DNA of 62,037 bases from Legionellaceae bacterium (GCA_030148065.1 JASBUC010000067.1:1-62037); one strand, 5' to 3'. Shown: positions 37,589 through 47,785, numbered from the stretch's first letter. Program-made: numbers and translations. Notes: a model not told the origin generated them from the letters alone.

Positions 37589-37924
37589 TTACAAGGTGTA
37601 GGTTGGTTTGGCTGAATTTAATAATCCAGCTAAATAGGTTTCAATTTTGTTTCTAAAGTGGCCACTTTTATCATCTGTAAACTGCACGCCTATACCGGCA
37701 GGTTTACCGCCTTGAGCCCCGGCTGGTGTCACCCAAATCACAATGCCTCGTAGAGTATGCCTGTCTGGCTCATCCATTAGCTTTAAATCTAAAATCACTT
37801 CGTCGCCTAAGTTAAATGCTTCTTCTGTGCGAACAAATACTGCTCCCTTGTCAATAAAGGGCATGTAAGATTGATAAAGCTCTTCATTGCTGATTAAATC
37901 ACATTTTAATAATTTACTAGTCAT
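37589..37924 (-). CDS. pilZ: PilZ-domain protein
   Basis: A 111-residue single-domain PilZ protein, from the type that sits between holB and tatD and is required for type IV pilus assembly in Pseudomonas and Xanthomonas. The chain follows the PilZ barrel: GAVFVRTEEAFNLGDEVILDLKL...RGIVIWVTPAGA...GIGVQFTD. The usual RxxxR motif for cyclic-di-GMP contact is not evident near the N-terminus, consistent with the non-binding PilZ subgroup. No pilus genes lie in the window. Confidence 0.88.
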   Translation of the reverse strand: MTSKLLKCDLISNEELYQSYMPFIDKGAVFVRTEEAFNLGDEVILDLKLMDEPDRHTLRGIVIWVTPAGAQGGKPAGIGVQFTDDKSGHFRNKIETYLAGLLNSAKPTYTL

Positions 37925-37938
37925 CTTGAGTCCTTAAT

Positions 37939-38832
37939 TCAGTAACCATCCATTGATAAAAAGCAGCTTTCAACCAAACGGTCCTTACTAATATTATAGT
38001 GCTGTAGGTGCGCTTTTTTTTGCTTTAGAAGCTCATCATACACCTTAAATCGATGATGGTATGTCTTAATCGTAGCGTAAGCTGCGGCCGTCTCTGTCTC
38101 TTTCTCTGGTAGCTGTAACCATTTGATAACTAAATGCTCCAACACCTTAAAGCTTTCATCAAGATCGAGCGTATCAAAGTGCTCTTTTAAAGCAAAGAAC
38201 GATTGATTATCATCAACTGTCTTTCTAAAAAGACGCTCTAATTTCTGAATTAATGGCCCTCTATCTTTCCTTTGCCAATCCTTGACAAGAAGCGGTGTTC
38301 CTTGCGCAAAATCCAACCATGATTGTTCAAAATTATTCGCTCGCAAGTACTCTTTGCATTCTTCTTTAGTTGCTTCTTGAAAATGAAGCTTAAAGGTTCG
38401 ACTCACTATGGTAGGTAACAAGGTTGATAAATTCAGTGAGGTTAAAATAAAGAGTGTGTCACTTGGCGGCTCTTCTAAAACTTTTAACAATGCATTGGAT
38501 ACTTTGATGTTTAATTTATCAACTCTCTCAATGACAATCAGCTTACTGTGTGCAGGACCTGTTTTTTTTATAATTGTCTCTTGTAGAGAACGAAGATCAT
38601 CAATTAAAAATGGCTTATGTTGTGCTCTAAACCAATAACAACCAGGCTTGTTCTCAAATTCTGATAACTGCGGTTTAGCGTTTTTTAGCTCAGCAACAAA
38701 CGCCAATAGAAATTCATCAATTCCCAAACCATCTAAGCCATAAAACAAGAATGCATGAGGCAGTTCTTGACGCTCAATTAACTGGCTTAGCAGTGCAGCT
38801 TGTTTATACTGCCAAGGGTAGCAAGCTTTCAT
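37939..38832 (-). CDS. holB: DNA polymerase III subunit delta prime
   Basis: A clamp-loader subunit. The 297-residue AAA+-like chain begins YPWQYKQAALLSQLIERQELPHAFLFYGLDGLG, with the Walker-like loop degenerate as expected for delta prime, then has KVSNALLKVLEEPPSDTLFILT (the SRC-adjacent region reads PTIVSRTF). No zinc-finger cysteines are seen between them, so it may be a simplified form. Its ATG overlaps the tmk stop by one base, and pilZ follows 14 bases later. Confidence 0.92.
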   Translation of the reverse strand: MKACYPWQYKQAALLSQLIERQELPHAFLFYGLDGLGIDEFLLAFVAELKNAKPQLSEFENKPGCYWFRAQHKPFLIDDLRSLQETIIKKTGPAHSKLIVIERVDKLNIKVSNALLKVLEEPPSDTLFILTSLNLSTLLPTIVSRTFKLHFQEATKEECKEYLRANNFEQSWLDFAQGTPLLVKDWQRKDRGPLIQKLERLFRKTVDDNQSFFALKEHFDTLDLDESFKVLEHLVIKWLQLPEKETETAAAYATIKTYHHRFKVYDELLKQKKAHLQHYNISKDRLVESCFLSMDGY

Positions 38833-39476
38833 TAAACACTCACAGTGTCAACATGGACTTTATCGAGCTCTTTATCCAGCTCCGCATAAATATCATTAAG
38901 GCTTTGTTCAGCATCTATCTTGACTGCATTCATTTCATCAAGTAACTCAAGATAACCCTGTCTTATTGCTTTAAAAAAAGTAAGACTCTCTTGTTCTATT
39001 CTATCTTTGGCACCGCGGCATTTGATCCGTTCAAAGCCTACTTCTGCAGAAACATCCAAATAAAAGGTCAGATCAGGTTTAAAGTCACTAAAGCACAACT
39101 GGTGAAGTTTTCGAACTAAATCCACTCCTAATTTTCGGCCAATCCCTTGGTAAGCATAAGAAGAAAAGGCATGCCTATCGCCAATGACCCAAAGTCCCTG
39201 ATTCAGCGCTGGTTTTATTTTGTTTTCAATGAGTTGATTTCTGGCTGCCACCATTAAAAGAAGCTCGGTTTTTGCATGCATTTGCTCAGAGTATTGATCA
39301 TTAATTAATGTCTTTCGGATCTCTTCTGCTATTTCCGTTCCACCCGGCTCACGAAAGCGAAGTACTTTTTCTTGACCAAGTCGAGCTACAAGACTCTTTT
39401 CAAGATAGTCACTCACTGTTGATTTACCCGCTCCCTCAATGCCCTCAACTGTAATAAAAAAACCATTTTCTTTCAT
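38832..39476 (-). CDS. tmk: Thymidylate kinase
   Basis: Phosphorylates dTMP to dTDP. The 214-residue protein has the P-loop FFITVEGIEGAGKSTVSDYLE, the dTMP-contact RFREPGGTEIAEEIRK (the DR(Y/H) motif is ...GDRHAFSSYAYQG) and a lid region. Its start abuts the mltG stop. It belongs to the fabF-mltG-tmk-holB run conserved across the class. Confidence 0.96.
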   Translation of the reverse strand: MKENGFFITVEGIEGAGKSTVSDYLEKSLVARLGQEKVLRFREPGGTEIAEEIRKTLINDQYSEQMHAKTELLLMVAARNQLIENKIKPALNQGLWVIGDRHAFSSYAYQGIGRKLGVDLVRKLHQLCFSDFKPDLTFYLDVSAEVGFERIKCRGAKDRIEQESLTFFKAIRQGYLELLDEMNAVKIDAEQSLNDIYAELDKELDKVHVDTVSV

Positions 39477-40481
39477 CTAGTTCCTCTTAAGCGTTGGTTT
39501 TTGCTGATTTCGATTTATATTAGCGACATGAAGATGATAATACTCTGAAAAACGATGTCTTCCCGTCTCATTATCTAGAACAAAATAATAAAAATTAGTT
39601 TGACTCGGTCGAAAGGCCGCGTCTAGGGCATCCCCTCCCACAACGGCAATTGGCCCAATTGGCAAACCCTTTCGTCTGTAAGTATTATATGGCGTCTTTA
39701 TCGCCAACTTTTGCTTAACTCCCTCACCAAACTGACGCAAGCCTAAGCCATAGAGTACACTACTATCAATCTGTAAATACATTTTCTTTTGAAGGCGATT
39801 ATATATCACCGAGGAAATAACAGGCATTTCTGCTTGGTTTGCACTCTCTTTCTCAATTAACGAAGCAATGATTAAACGTTCTTGATTGCTAAGTTTCAAA
39901 GGGTTTGCTGCACTTTGTGCTTTTTGTTCAAGCCGCTTTTTTAAATAATGGTGACTTCTCTTTAAAAGAGTAAAGGCACTCTCCCCCACATTAAAACAAA
40001 AAGTTTCTGCCAAGAGCTGGCCTTCATACCCCTTACCTTCTTTTGCTAAGTAATTAGTCCAGCGCGCCTTTAATCGCGTTTTATCTCTCAAGGACGCCTC
40101 TTGTTCTAACTCTGCAATGACTTGATTGGTTTGACTGCCTGGTCGAATGGTAAAGCAGGCTCTTTCAACCAAACCTTGGCTCAATTGCTTTTTTAGTTCA
40201 GCTAGTGACAATAAGGGAGGCAATCTATAAAAGCCTGCCTGAATTTTTGTTTCGGAATCACTTAAGTAAAAGTAGCCTTTGACAAAGCTATCCGGCACTA
40301 TGCTTATCATGCCGAGTGTTTGAGTGTTTAACAGGACTTTAGAGAGCGATTCCCCGTTTTTAATCTCAAGTAACTCTGATCTTGTAGAAAAAAAAAGTGG
40401 TCCATAGACCACTAGTGACAATAAAATTAGGCAGATGAGAATGAGTGATATGAGATAACAGCGTTGTTGCTGCTTAGTCAT
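39477..40481 (-). CDS. mltG: Endolytic murein transglycosylase MltG
   Basis: An inner-membrane lytic transglycosylase that terminates nascent glycan strands. An N-terminal membrane segment (YLISLILICLILLSLVVYGP) is followed by a LysM-like part and the YceG domain with the catalytic Glu in LIIASLIEKESANQAEMP; the YNRLQKKMYLQIDSSVLYGL and GLPIGPIAVVGGDALDAAF segments complete it. Length is 334. It starts inside the end of fabF. The usual pabC between fabF and mltG is absent. Confidence 0.95.
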   Translation of the reverse strand: MTKQQQRCYLISLILICLILLSLVVYGPLFFSTRSELLEIKNGESLSKVLLNTQTLGMISIVPDSFVKGYFYLSDSETKIQAGFYRLPPLLSLAELKKQLSQGLVERACFTIRPGSQTNQVIAELEQEASLRDKTRLKARWTNYLAKEGKGYEGQLLAETFCFNVGESAFTLLKRSHHYLKKRLEQKAQSAANPLKLSNQERLIIASLIEKESANQAEMPVISSVIYNRLQKKMYLQIDSSVLYGLGLRQFGEGVKQKLAIKTPYNTYRRKGLPIGPIAVVGGDALDAAFRPSQTNFYYFVLDNETGRHRFSEYYHLHVANINRNQQKPTLKRN

Positions 40482-41733
40482 CTACGGCTGTGAACAAGAG
40501 ACTGCCATTGGTTCCACCAAAGCCCAATGAATTACTAACAACAGCATCAACCTTACTTTCCCGAGCGTCATTTGGAACATAATCCAAATCACAATCCTCG
40601 TCAGGGCAGTCTAAGTTAATCGTTGGTGGTAACACATTGTCTCGAATAGCCAAAATACTAAAAATTGCCTCAATCGCGCCGGCAGCACCTAGTAAATGTC
40701 CGGTCATTGATTTAGTTGAACTGACTGCAAGCTTGTGTGCGTGTTGACCAAACACATTCTTAATCGCCAGAGTCTCGAGTTTGTCGTTCAAAACAGTCGA
40801 GGTTCCATGAGCATTGATGTAATCAATTGCTTCTGGCTCTAAGCCTGCATCACTTAATGCAATTCTCATGGCTTCACTGGCACCTTCGCCATTTTCATCT
40901 GGTGACGTAACATGGTAGGCATCACCGGTCATACCAAAACCTGCCAGTTCAGCATAAATGGTTGCACCACGTTTACGTGCTTGCTCATACTCTTCCAGTA
41001 CTAGGATCCCAGCACCTTCCCCCATAACAAAGCCGTCGCGATCCTTATCGAATGGACGACTCGCTTTTGTAGGCTCATCGTTACGCTTTGACAATGACCG
41101 AGCGGAAGCAAACCCAGCGATGCAGACCGGAGTAGTCGTCATTTCTGCCCCACCGCACACCATCATATCTGCATCTCCATAGGCAATCATACGAGCGGCT
41201 AGACCAATGTTATGAGTTCCAGTTGTACACGCTGTCACCACGGAGATGTTTGGGCCTTTTAAATTGTGCTTTATTGAAATATGTCCAGCTAACATGTTGA
41301 TGATCGCAGATGGAATGAAAAAGGGTGACACCTTGCGAGGTCCACCGGTTCTCATTCGTTCAATGCTGTGTGAAATGGTACTAATGCCACCAATTCCTGC
41401 ACCCACAGCAACCCCACATCGAAAAGGGCTCATGTTGGCAAGACGTGCGTCTCCATCAAGGAGTTTTGCATCCATCAGAGCTTCACTCGCCGCTACCATG
41501 CCATAATGGGTGAAAGGATCCATTCGTTTTGCTTCTTTTACCGGAATAAAATCCGCAACATTGAATCCTTTGACTTTCGCCCACAAGCGAGTTGAAAACT
41601 GCTCTTCTGGTAACTCTTCTGCTAATGTGACACCACTTTGCCCCTTTAGAATGTTTGACCAAGTCTCATTGACATTTAATCCTAAAGGAGAAAGTGCTCC
41701 CATTCCTGTAACAACTACACGCCGCTTAGACAA
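40474..41733 (-). CDS. fabF: Beta-ketoacyl-ACP synthase II
   Basis: Extends acyl-ACP by two carbons using malonyl-ACP, with a special role in unsaturated and temperature-adjusted fatty acids. The thiolase-fold catalytic triad is present: Cys in VTACTTGTHNIG (about residue 165), His in INAHGTSTVLND (about 304) and His in TKSMTGHLLGAAG (about 341). The 419 residues match FabF. The start codon is TTG, preceded by an AGAGAG stretch. It follows acpP by 37 bases, the usual acpP-fabF pairing. Confidence 0.95.
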   Translation of the reverse strand: MSKRRVVVTGMGALSPLGLNVNETWSNILKGQSGVTLAEELPEEQFSTRLWAKVKGFNVADFIPVKEAKRMDPFTHYGMVAASEALMDAKLLDGDARLANMSPFRCGVAVGAGIGGISTISHSIERMRTGGPRKVSPFFIPSAIINMLAGHISIKHNLKGPNISVVTACTTGTHNIGLAARMIAYGDADMMVCGGAEMTTTPVCIAGFASARSLSKRNDEPTKASRPFDKDRDGFVMGEGAGILVLEEYEQARKRGATIYAELAGFGMTGDAYHVTSPDENGEGASEAMRIALSDAGLEPEAIDYINAHGTSTVLNDKLETLAIKNVFGQHAHKLAVSSTKSMTGHLLGAAGAIEAIFSILAIRDNVLPPTINLDCPDEDCDLDYVPNDARESKVDAVVSNSLGFGGTNGSLLFTAVDD

Positions 41734-41770
41734 ATTTATCTCTCTTACAATTTAAATTCTTGAAAAATCG

Positions 41771-42007
41771 CTAGTTAAGATTTTCTTCAATGTAGCTAAT
41801 TGCTTCTTGAATGGTCGTAATCTTTTCAGCTTGTTCATCTGGAATTTCAGTCTCAAACTCTTCTTCAAGCGCCATTACTAATTCCACAGTGTCTAATGAA
41901 TCTGCACCCAAGTCATCAACAAAAGAAGCATTATTTTTTACTTCATCTTCTTTTACACCCAATTGCTCAATGACAATCTTCTTAACTCGGGATTCAACGT
42001 TACTCAT
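41771..42007 (-). CDS. acpP: Acyl carrier protein
   Basis: A 78-residue acidic four-helix protein that carries fatty acyl intermediates on a phosphopantetheine arm. The modification serine is in [18 protein letters not shown] (Ser about 37). Its acidic surface ([16 protein letters not shown]) is typical. It lies between fabG and fabF with about 110 bases upstream and 37 downstream, so a separate promoter is possible. The Sfp-type transferase at 11535-12260, or an acpS elsewhere, would activate it. Confidence 0.97.
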   Translation of the reverse strand: MSNVESRVKKIVIEQLGVKEDEVKNNASFVDDLGADSLDTVELVMALEEEFETEIPDEQAEKITTIQEAISYIEENLN

Positions 42008-42118
42008 TTTAATAGATCCTCTCTAAAAATTTCTAAAATTAATTGATGCGCTAGTGTATAAAATTGTGCAAATAACGCAACCCATTATAAAACACTATTA
42101 TCCGCTGAAAAAGTGGAC

Positions 42119-42865
42119 TTAGGCCATGTACATGCCACCATTCACATTTAAGGTCTCACCGGTAATATATTTTGCATTGTCTGACACTAAAAATAGTACA
42201 GCATTTGCAATGTCTTCACTTTGCCCTAAACGTTTCATAGGCACTTTCTTAAGTATTTCTTCTTTAACCATATCAGGTAAAACTTGAGTCATATCTGTGT
42301 CGATAAACCCAGGCGCGACTAAGTTTGCCGTAATTCCTCGGCTGGCTACTTCTTGAGCAATTGATTTGGTTAACCCTTCTAATCCTGCTTTTGCCGCAGA
42401 ATAGTTTGCTTGACCGGCATTTCCTGTTTTACCAACAATTGAAGAGACGTTGACTATCCGTCCCCAGCGCTTACGGAACATGCCTCGAATAAACGCTTTG
42501 TTTACTCTAAAAACACCTGATAAATTGGTTTGAATGACTTCAGACCACTCTTCGTCGCTCATTCTTAGAAACAGGTTATCTTTGGTAATTCCTGCATTGT
42601 TAACCACAATGTCTGGTGCCTTATTCTCTTCTTGTAAGTCACTGGCAAACTGCTCTATGGTCGCAAGTTCACTGATGTTAAGCACTCGCCCTTCGCCATT
42701 TAAACCTGCTTCTTTAAATTGCTCACTAATTTTTTTGGCACCACTGTCACTAGTGGCAGTGGCTATCACGTAAGCGCCATTCCTTGCCAAAGTCATGGCA
42801 ATGGCTTTTCCAATTCCGCGAGAACCGCCGGTTACTAAAGCTATTTTTTCGTTTAAGTCCATCAT
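42119..42865 (-). CDS. fabG: 3-oxoacyl-ACP reductase
   Basis: Reduces beta-ketoacyl-ACP with NADPH. The 248-residue short-chain dehydrogenase has the nucleotide loop TGGSRGIGKAIA, NNAGIT, catalytic Ser in NVSSIVGKTGNAG and YSAAKAGL for Tyr/Lys. Only 11 bases separate it from plsX, so the fabH and fabD genes that occupy this slot in most relatives are absent here. Confidence 0.96.
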   Translation of the reverse strand: MMDLNEKIALVTGGSRGIGKAIAMTLARNGAYVIATATSDSGAKKISEQFKEAGLNGEGRVLNISELATIEQFASDLQEENKAPDIVVNNAGITKDNLFLRMSDEEWSEVIQTNLSGVFRVNKAFIRGMFRKRWGRIVNVSSIVGKTGNAGQANYSAAKAGLEGLTKSIAQEVASRGITANLVAPGFIDTDMTQVLPDMVKEEILKKVPMKRLGQSEDIANAVLFLVSDNAKYITGETLNVNGGMYMA

Positions 42866-42876
42866 TTCCTACACTA

Positions 42877-43905
42877 TTACTCATCAAACTCAGTTAATAA
42901 CTCACCAACTTCATCATGAATTTGGGCGGGAACATTTTTTTCAACCTCTAGCATGGCTTCTTCAATGGCATGACCAAAGGCCAGAGCATTGGCACCACCA
43001 TGACTCTTGACCACAATGCCATTTAGCCCCAACAAACTTGCACCATTGTACCTAGATGGGTCTAATTGCTTTTTAACAATTTTTAGAATTGGGTAGGCAA
43101 AAAAACCTATGAATTTAGTTAGCAAGTTTCGTTTAAAGGCATGTTTTGTTTTATGAAAAACAAGCTTGGCAACTCCTTCACTTGTTTTAAGCGCAACATT
43201 TCCAACAAAACCATCACAAACCACCAAGTCAACTTTGCCATTGTAGAGTGCATCTCCCTCAACAAAGCCAATGTAATTCATTTGTTCGTTTTCTTGCAGC
43301 AACTGTGCAGTGCGCTTAACTTGGTCATTGCCCTTAATCTCTTCAACACCAATATTTAATAAACCAACCCTTGGCATCTGTTGGTTGTCTATGGCTCGAC
43401 AAAGAACCACGCCCATAACCGCAAATTGGTATAAATGTTCGGCACAGGAATCTACGTTAGCACCCAAGTCTAACACTCGAGTTGGCTTACCGGTGATTGA
43501 CGGTAGTTCAGCTGATATCGCCGGCCTGTCGATCCCTGGTAGAGTCTTTAGAACAAAACGAGCCGTTGCCATTAAGGCACCGGTATTACCTGCACTAACA
43601 CAAGCATCCGCTTCTTTTGTTTTAACCAAATTAATGGCTTTTCGCATTGATGATTGACGTTTTGAACGTAGCGCTTGAGAGGGTAATTCATCCATCTCTA
43701 CCACTTCTGGCGCATGATGGATTTTTAAACGCGGATGAGATTCTTCACCATGCTTTTTTAACATGGCTTGAATCTCCACTTCTCGTCCTACTAAGATCAA
43801 GCATAGATTGCGATGTTTTTTAACAGCTTTCACAGCAGCTGGAATCACGACTTTTAAACCGTGATCCCCGCCCATAGCGTCCACTGCCAAGGTAATCATT
43901 TGCAA
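42877..43905 (-). CDS. plsX: Phosphate acyltransferase PlsX
   Basis: Converts acyl-ACP to acyl-phosphate, the donor for phospholipid synthesis. The 342-residue Rossmann-like protein opens with [20 protein letters not shown] and contains [31 protein letters not shown] and [12 protein letters not shown], as in the family. An alternative ATG is two codons in. It sits 2 bases after rpmF in the classical rpmF-plsX order. Confidence 0.96.
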   Translation of the reverse strand: MQMITLAVDAMGGDHGLKVVIPAAVKAVKKHRNLCLILVGREVEIQAMLKKHGEESHPRLKIHHAPEVVEMDELPSQALRSKRQSSMRKAINLVKTKEADACVSAGNTGALMATARFVLKTLPGIDRPAISAELPSITGKPTRVLDLGANVDSCAEHLYQFAVMGVVLCRAIDNQQMPRVGLLNIGVEEIKGNDQVKRTAQLLQENEQMNYIGFVEGDALYNGKVDLVVCDGFVGNVALKTSEGVAKLVFHKTKHAFKRNLLTKFIGFFAYPILKIVKKQLDPSRYNGASLLGLNGIVVKSHGGANALAFGHAIEEAMLEVEKNVPAQIHDEVGELLTEFDE

Positions 43906-43907
43906 GG

Positions 43908-44102
43908 CTATTCTTCCTCGTAGAGTTCTTCTGTTTCTAAGACTTTACGGCCTCGGTAGTAACCATCAGCGGTTAAATGATGACGAAGATGGGTTTCACC
44001 TGTTGTTTCATCAACTGACAAAGTTGGCTCCTTTAAGGAACTGTGTGTGTTACGTCGTTGATCGCGTCTAGACCGCGACTTTTTACTCTTTTGTACCGCC
44101 AT
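43908..44102 (-). CDS. rpmF: Large ribosomal subunit protein bL32
   Basis: A 64-residue basic ribosomal protein. It begins [20 protein letters not shown], as in bL32, and ends [19 protein letters not shown], without the zinc cysteines found in some forms. It lies 21 bases after yceD and 2 before plsX, the normal order. Confidence 0.96.
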   Translation of the reverse strand: MAVQKSKKSRSRRDQRRNTHSSLKEPTLSVDETTGETHLRHHLTADGYYRGRKVLETEELYEEE

Positions 44103-44123
44103 GATTACTCCTAACGTTCTATA

Positions 44124-44618
44124 TTAATGTTCACATAAATTTTTTAGTGCTGAGAAAGGATTATCTCGCCCAACCCCGATGCCGTTTTCCTTAGCCATAA
44201 ACGGCGACTCCAACTCACAATCAAAGTCATGTTTTGCTGGTAAACTAAGCAATATCTCGTCTGCAACCACCTCTGAAAGGTCTATCCGGTTGTCAATTAA
44301 CAAAATCTCTTCATACTGCTGACCCTCAACCATTGGAAGATCGGTATTCTTTATTACCTGATACGTGGCCGTTCGATTAAACGGTAAGATCATCGCTCTT
44401 AAGCACCTTTGACAATAAACGCCAACCTCTCCAGTCATTTCAAGCGCTAACAACATCTGCTCACAGTTACCCAGGACTTGGTACTTAAGTTCTAAGGTGC
44501 TCTGCTGTCCTGCCAAAAAAGAGGTTAATCGACCAATTTCATCCAGTCTTAATCCAACCGTCTTTGCAGGTTCAGCCAATTGTCTCTTTGGGTCAAAAAC
44601 TAACATGCGTCGATCCAT
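44124..44618 (-). CDS. yceD: YceD/DUF177 family rRNA accumulation protein
   Basis: A 164-residue protein of the YceD family, associated with normal 23S rRNA levels in E. coli and plants. The signature cysteine cluster CQRCL is present about residue 85 (GVYCQRCLRAM), with a conserved acidic region after it (LLIDNRIDLSEVVADEILLSLP). It opens the rpmF-plsX-fab operon; a promoter candidate lies about 85 bases upstream. Confidence 0.92.
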   Translation of the reverse strand: MDRRMLVFDPKRQLAEPAKTVGLRLDEIGRLTSFLAGQQSTLELKYQVLGNCEQMLLALEMTGEVGVYCQRCLRAMILPFNRTATYQVIKNTDLPMVEGQQYEEILLIDNRIDLSEVVADEILLSLPAKHDFDCELESPFMAKENGIGVGRDNPFSALKNLCEH

Positions 44619-44701
44619 AAATCAGGCAGGCAATTTTAACAAGGAAATCAAAATCTGACAAACTGAATGCTGACTTCTTTCTGATTATTTGGTTTAATTT
44701 T

Positions 44702-44727
44702 ATTATAACGTTATACTTTTTGCTCAA
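44702..44727 (-). promoter_or_regulatory. Candidate promoter for the yceD-rpmF-plsX operon
   Basis: On the minus strand TATAAT (44702-44707) is perfect, preceded by TTGAGC (44722-44727) at a short 14-base spacing. The -10 box is convincing; the -35 is tentative. Confidence 0.4.
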
Positions 44728-44739
44728 TCGGGCTATTTG

Positions 44740-46182
44740 TTAGCCAGTACCACCTACCGTGATTTCATCAATTCTTAAGCTAGGCTGTCCCACACCTACT
44801 GGCACAGACTGCCCATCTTTTCCGCAAACCCCAATACCTCTATCCAGTGCTAAGTCATTTCCAACCATAGAAATAAGGGGCATAACCGTTGGTCCTGAAC
44901 CAATCAACATCGCACCTTTTATTGGGTAAGTCACTTTGCCATTCTCAATCATGTAGGCCTCACTGGCAGAAAAGACAAATTTGCCAGAGGTAATATCAAC
45001 TTGCCCTCCGCTGAAATTTGCCGCATAAACACCTTTTTTTACACTGGAAATAATCTCTTCTTGGCTATATTGACCATTTTTCATGTAAGTATTGGTCATC
45101 CTAGGCATTGGAATGTGCGCATACGACTCTCGTCTGCCATTACCCGTTGATTCAACACCCATTAAGCGGGCATTTAATTTATCAAATAAATAACCTTTTA
45201 AGATCCCATTTTCAATCAAAATCGTCTCTTGCGTCGGCGTGCCTTCATCATCAACGCTTAAGGAACCGCGGCGATTTTCAAGTGTGCCATTATCAACCAC
45301 CGTTACCTCATCACCTGCAACTTTCTGACCAAGTCTGCCACTAAAAGCCGACACCCCTTTGCGGTTAAAATCGCCCTCTAATCCATGTCCAACGGCCTCG
45401 TGTAATAAAACACCAGGCCAGCCAGCCCCTAACACCACTGGCATGGTGCCAGCAGGCGCAGGCTTTGCGCTTAGGTTTGTTAAGCCTTCTCTTACGGCCT
45501 GCTTTGCATAAAAAGAGAGCTCATCATCACTAAAAAAGCTTAAGTAGTCGCCTCGCCCACCACCACCAGAGCGGCCGTGTTCTCGAAGCCCACTCTCTTC
45601 AACAATGACTGAGACGTGTAAACTCACTAAAGGCCGAACATCCGCAACCAGTTGGCCTTGATGATTCACCACTAATACAATTTCATAGAGCCCAGAAAGG
45701 GACGCATTTACTTGAATGACTCGTTCATCTTCACTGCGAGCAATGGCGTCAACTTTTTGCAGTATGGCCATTTTTTCTTGTTTGCTAATCCCATCCAGAG
45801 GATTGATGCTTGGGTACATATGAGTCGGTGTTGATCTGTTTAGTGCTTGTGATATTTGTTTTTGACTGCCTGTCTTTGCAATCGACTTGGCTGCTTGTGT
45901 GGCAGAGATTATGGCTTTTTGATTGATGTCATCTGAGTAGGCAAAGCCTGTTTTCTCGTGAGAATTCGCTCGAATGCCAACCCCTCTATCAATGTTGAAG
46001 CTGCCTGATTTGACCACAGAGTCTTCTAGGCCCCAGGATTCAAAATAACTGCTTTGAAAATAGAGATCGGCATAATCAATGACCCCACCTGCCATCTCGC
46101 TTGCAAATTTCAGAATATCAGAGGTTGCAAGATCTGCAGGTTCTAATAAGGTTTTTGTGGCCGTCTCTAATAATTTACTCAT
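44740..46182 (-). CDS. tldD: Metalloprotease TldD
   Basis: One half of the TldD/TldE zinc protease that degrades unfolded peptides and matures peptide antibiotics. The zinc-binding HEXXXH motif is present ([18 protein letters not shown]), with [10 protein letters not shown] and the C-terminal GGTG. From the ATG at 46182 the length is 480, one residue from E. coli TldD; a start 15 bases upstream would overlap the nitrilase more. tldE (pmbA) is not in the window. It overlaps the nitrilase gene by 8 bases. Confidence 0.95.
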   Translation of the reverse strand: MSKLLETATKTLLEPADLATSDILKFASEMAGGVIDYADLYFQSSYFESWGLEDSVVKSGSFNIDRGVGIRANSHEKTGFAYSDDINQKAIISATQAAKSIAKTGSQKQISQALNRSTPTHMYPSINPLDGISKQEKMAILQKVDAIARSEDERVIQVNASLSGLYEIVLVVNHQGQLVADVRPLVSLHVSVIVEESGLREHGRSGGGGRGDYLSFFSDDELSFYAKQAVREGLTNLSAKPAPAGTMPVVLGAGWPGVLLHEAVGHGLEGDFNRKGVSAFSGRLGQKVAGDEVTVVDNGTLENRRGSLSVDDEGTPTQETILIENGILKGYLFDKLNARLMGVESTGNGRRESYAHIPMPRMTNTYMKNGQYSQEEIISSVKKGVYAANFSGGQVDITSGKFVFSASEAYMIENGKVTYPIKGAMLIGSGPTVMPLISMVGNDLALDRGIGVCGKDGQSVPVGVGQPSLRIDEITVGGTG

Positions 46183-46999
46183 GTGAAAAATAACCATTCT
46201 TATGTTTAAAACAAGGGATCTGTGCTGCTCTTTTGTTTATCTCTTCTTCAACAAAAGAAGCAACAACAAACCCTTCCTCAGCCTCTCTCAGAGACAGTAC
46301 TTCTCCCCAAGGGTCGATGATGGCACTATGACCAAAGGTTTCCCGCCCATTATAATGAGTCCCCCATTGATTAGCAGCTAGCAGGTAACACTGTGTCTCA
46401 ATTGCCCGAGCTCTAAGCAAGGTCATCCAATGTGCTTTGCCAGTAAGTCGGGTAAAAGCCGCTGGCATCAATATGATTTGCGCCCCTTTATATTTCAGCG
46501 CCTGATAGAGCTCTGGAAACCTCAAGTCATAACAGATGCTAAGCCCTAAAGTGGCAAACTCTGTTGCAGCAACTACTGGCTGTTGCCCTGTTAAGACTAC
46601 TTCTGACTCAAAGTGCTTTTCGCCATTTGCTAAACAGACATCAAACAAATGCATTTTATCATATCTTTGCAGACATTTTCCCTCTGGCGAAAAAATAAGG
46701 AGGCTTTTAAAAACTTTGCCATTCATCCCTTTGAGATAAATAGAGCCTAATGCGAGGTAACAATGATACTCTTTTGCCCAGTTTGCAACCGTCTCTTGAA
46801 CCTGTCCCGAACCGAATGTTTCAGCACAACTTAGGATTTCTCTAGCATGAAAACCGAAAGAAAAGGCATTCTCTGGTAACAAAACTAAGGAAGGCTCAAT
46901 CTTGTTACAAAGCTTGTCTAGTTGCTGCTCTATTCGAGCTCTATTCGACTCATAATTCTGACAAGACGTTAGCTGCAGCGCTGAGATAACTGGCCTCAT
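46175..46999 (-). CDS. Carbon-nitrogen hydrolase (Nit1-type)
   Basis: A 274-residue nitrilase-superfamily amidase. The Glu-Lys-Cys triad is visible: Glu43 in LLPENAFS, Lys in YDKMHLFDV and Cys in [13 protein letters not shown]. The RFPELY ending after the cysteine is typical of Nit1-like deaminated glutathione amidase or omega-amidase members, which repair side-products of transamination. It precedes tldD, a pairing found in many gammaproteobacteria. Substrate is inferred only. Confidence 0.9.
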   Translation of the reverse strand: MRPVISALQLTSCQNYESNRARIEQQLDKLCNKIEPSLVLLPENAFSFGFHAREILSCAETFGSGQVQETVANWAKEYHCYLALGSIYLKGMNGKVFKSLLIFSPEGKCLQRYDKMHLFDVCLANGEKHFESEVVLTGQQPVVAATEFATLGLSICYDLRFPELYQALKYKGAQIILMPAAFTRLTGKAHWMTLLRARAIETQCYLLAANQWGTHYNGRETFGHSAIIDPWGEVLSLREAEEGFVVASFVEEEINKRAAQIPCFKHKNGYFSHE

Positions 47000-47002
47000 G
47001 TT

Positions 47003-47785
47003 TTAGCGTCCCCAAGGATTAAAACGCGAGACAATAGGAGCAATATTCTCAGTGATGGAATGCCACGTATCTTGTACATAACGATGTGAAAAAATGCCTT
47101 GATTGTTCGTTGCATCCAATTGGCGTACATCCTGTTCCAAAGGAGAGTTAAGCTCTGTGGCAATTTCCGGGGAATATGGCACAAACAAGGCTTTAACCTT
47201 GCTTTTAATTAAGGCCGCCCGCCCTTTTTTATCTCTAACGCTTTTAAATAAATCATCCGTGAGTGGGTAGAAAACTTTGTCGCTAAGCTCTTTTGCAAAC
47301 TGACAAGTACCCAACCCCACTGATTTTCGCCCAATAAATTTAGGCGTGTAGTTAACATAATAGGCGGTGGAGTTTAAGCTAAATTGTTCCCCAAAGTATT
47401 TAATATCATAGGTTTTACCAGACTCTAGATAGCGCAGTTCATAGAGCACTACTAAGGCCTTACTAACCGCTCGACATTCTATTTTCCAATTTACCTCATC
47501 AGTGGTATTCAACTTAGTGTTTAAACGAACAATGAGTGCTTTTAGAAAAGTAAGCGTCGACAAACGATGACTGACATTCGCATATTGTTCGAGGTGCCGT
47601 ACTTGAATTGTCAACATCTCATTGAGATCATCGCCATTTAGATAGCGATCACTCAACATATTTGCTGCTTGCTTCTCGCTAATGAGATAGGGTGGGCGAT
47701 TCTCTTCTTCTGCTGGACACTGATGGTTGTAATAGGCAATAAACGCGCCGGTAAGTCCTCTTACTAATGCTTTCAAATCCTCCAT
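47003..47785 (-). CDS. Protein of unknown function upstream of the nitrilase gene
   Basis: I do not recognise this 260-residue protein. It has no signal peptide or membrane segment and reads as mostly helical, with few cysteines (HQCPAEEE near the start, ECRAV, GTCQFAKEL). A long helical N-terminus (LKALVRGLTGAFIAYY) is followed by a mixed region with repeated Tyr/Phe near the middle (KYFGEQFSLNSTAYYVNYTPKF split over two strands). Only 3 bases separate it from the next gene, so they may be one transcript. No homologous family is evident to me; it may be lineage-specific. Confidence 0.55.
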   Translation of the reverse strand: MEDLKALVRGLTGAFIAYYNHQCPAEEENRPPYLISEKQAANMLSDRYLNGDDLNEMLTIQVRHLEQYANVSHRLSTLTFLKALIVRLNTKLNTTDEVNWKIECRAVSKALVVLYELRYLESGKTYDIKYFGEQFSLNSTAYYVNYTPKFIGRKSVGLGTCQFAKELSDKVFYPLTDDLFKSVRDKKGRAALIKSKVKALFVPYSPEIATELNSPLEQDVRQLDATNNQGIFSHRYVQDTWHSITENIAPIVSRFNPWGR

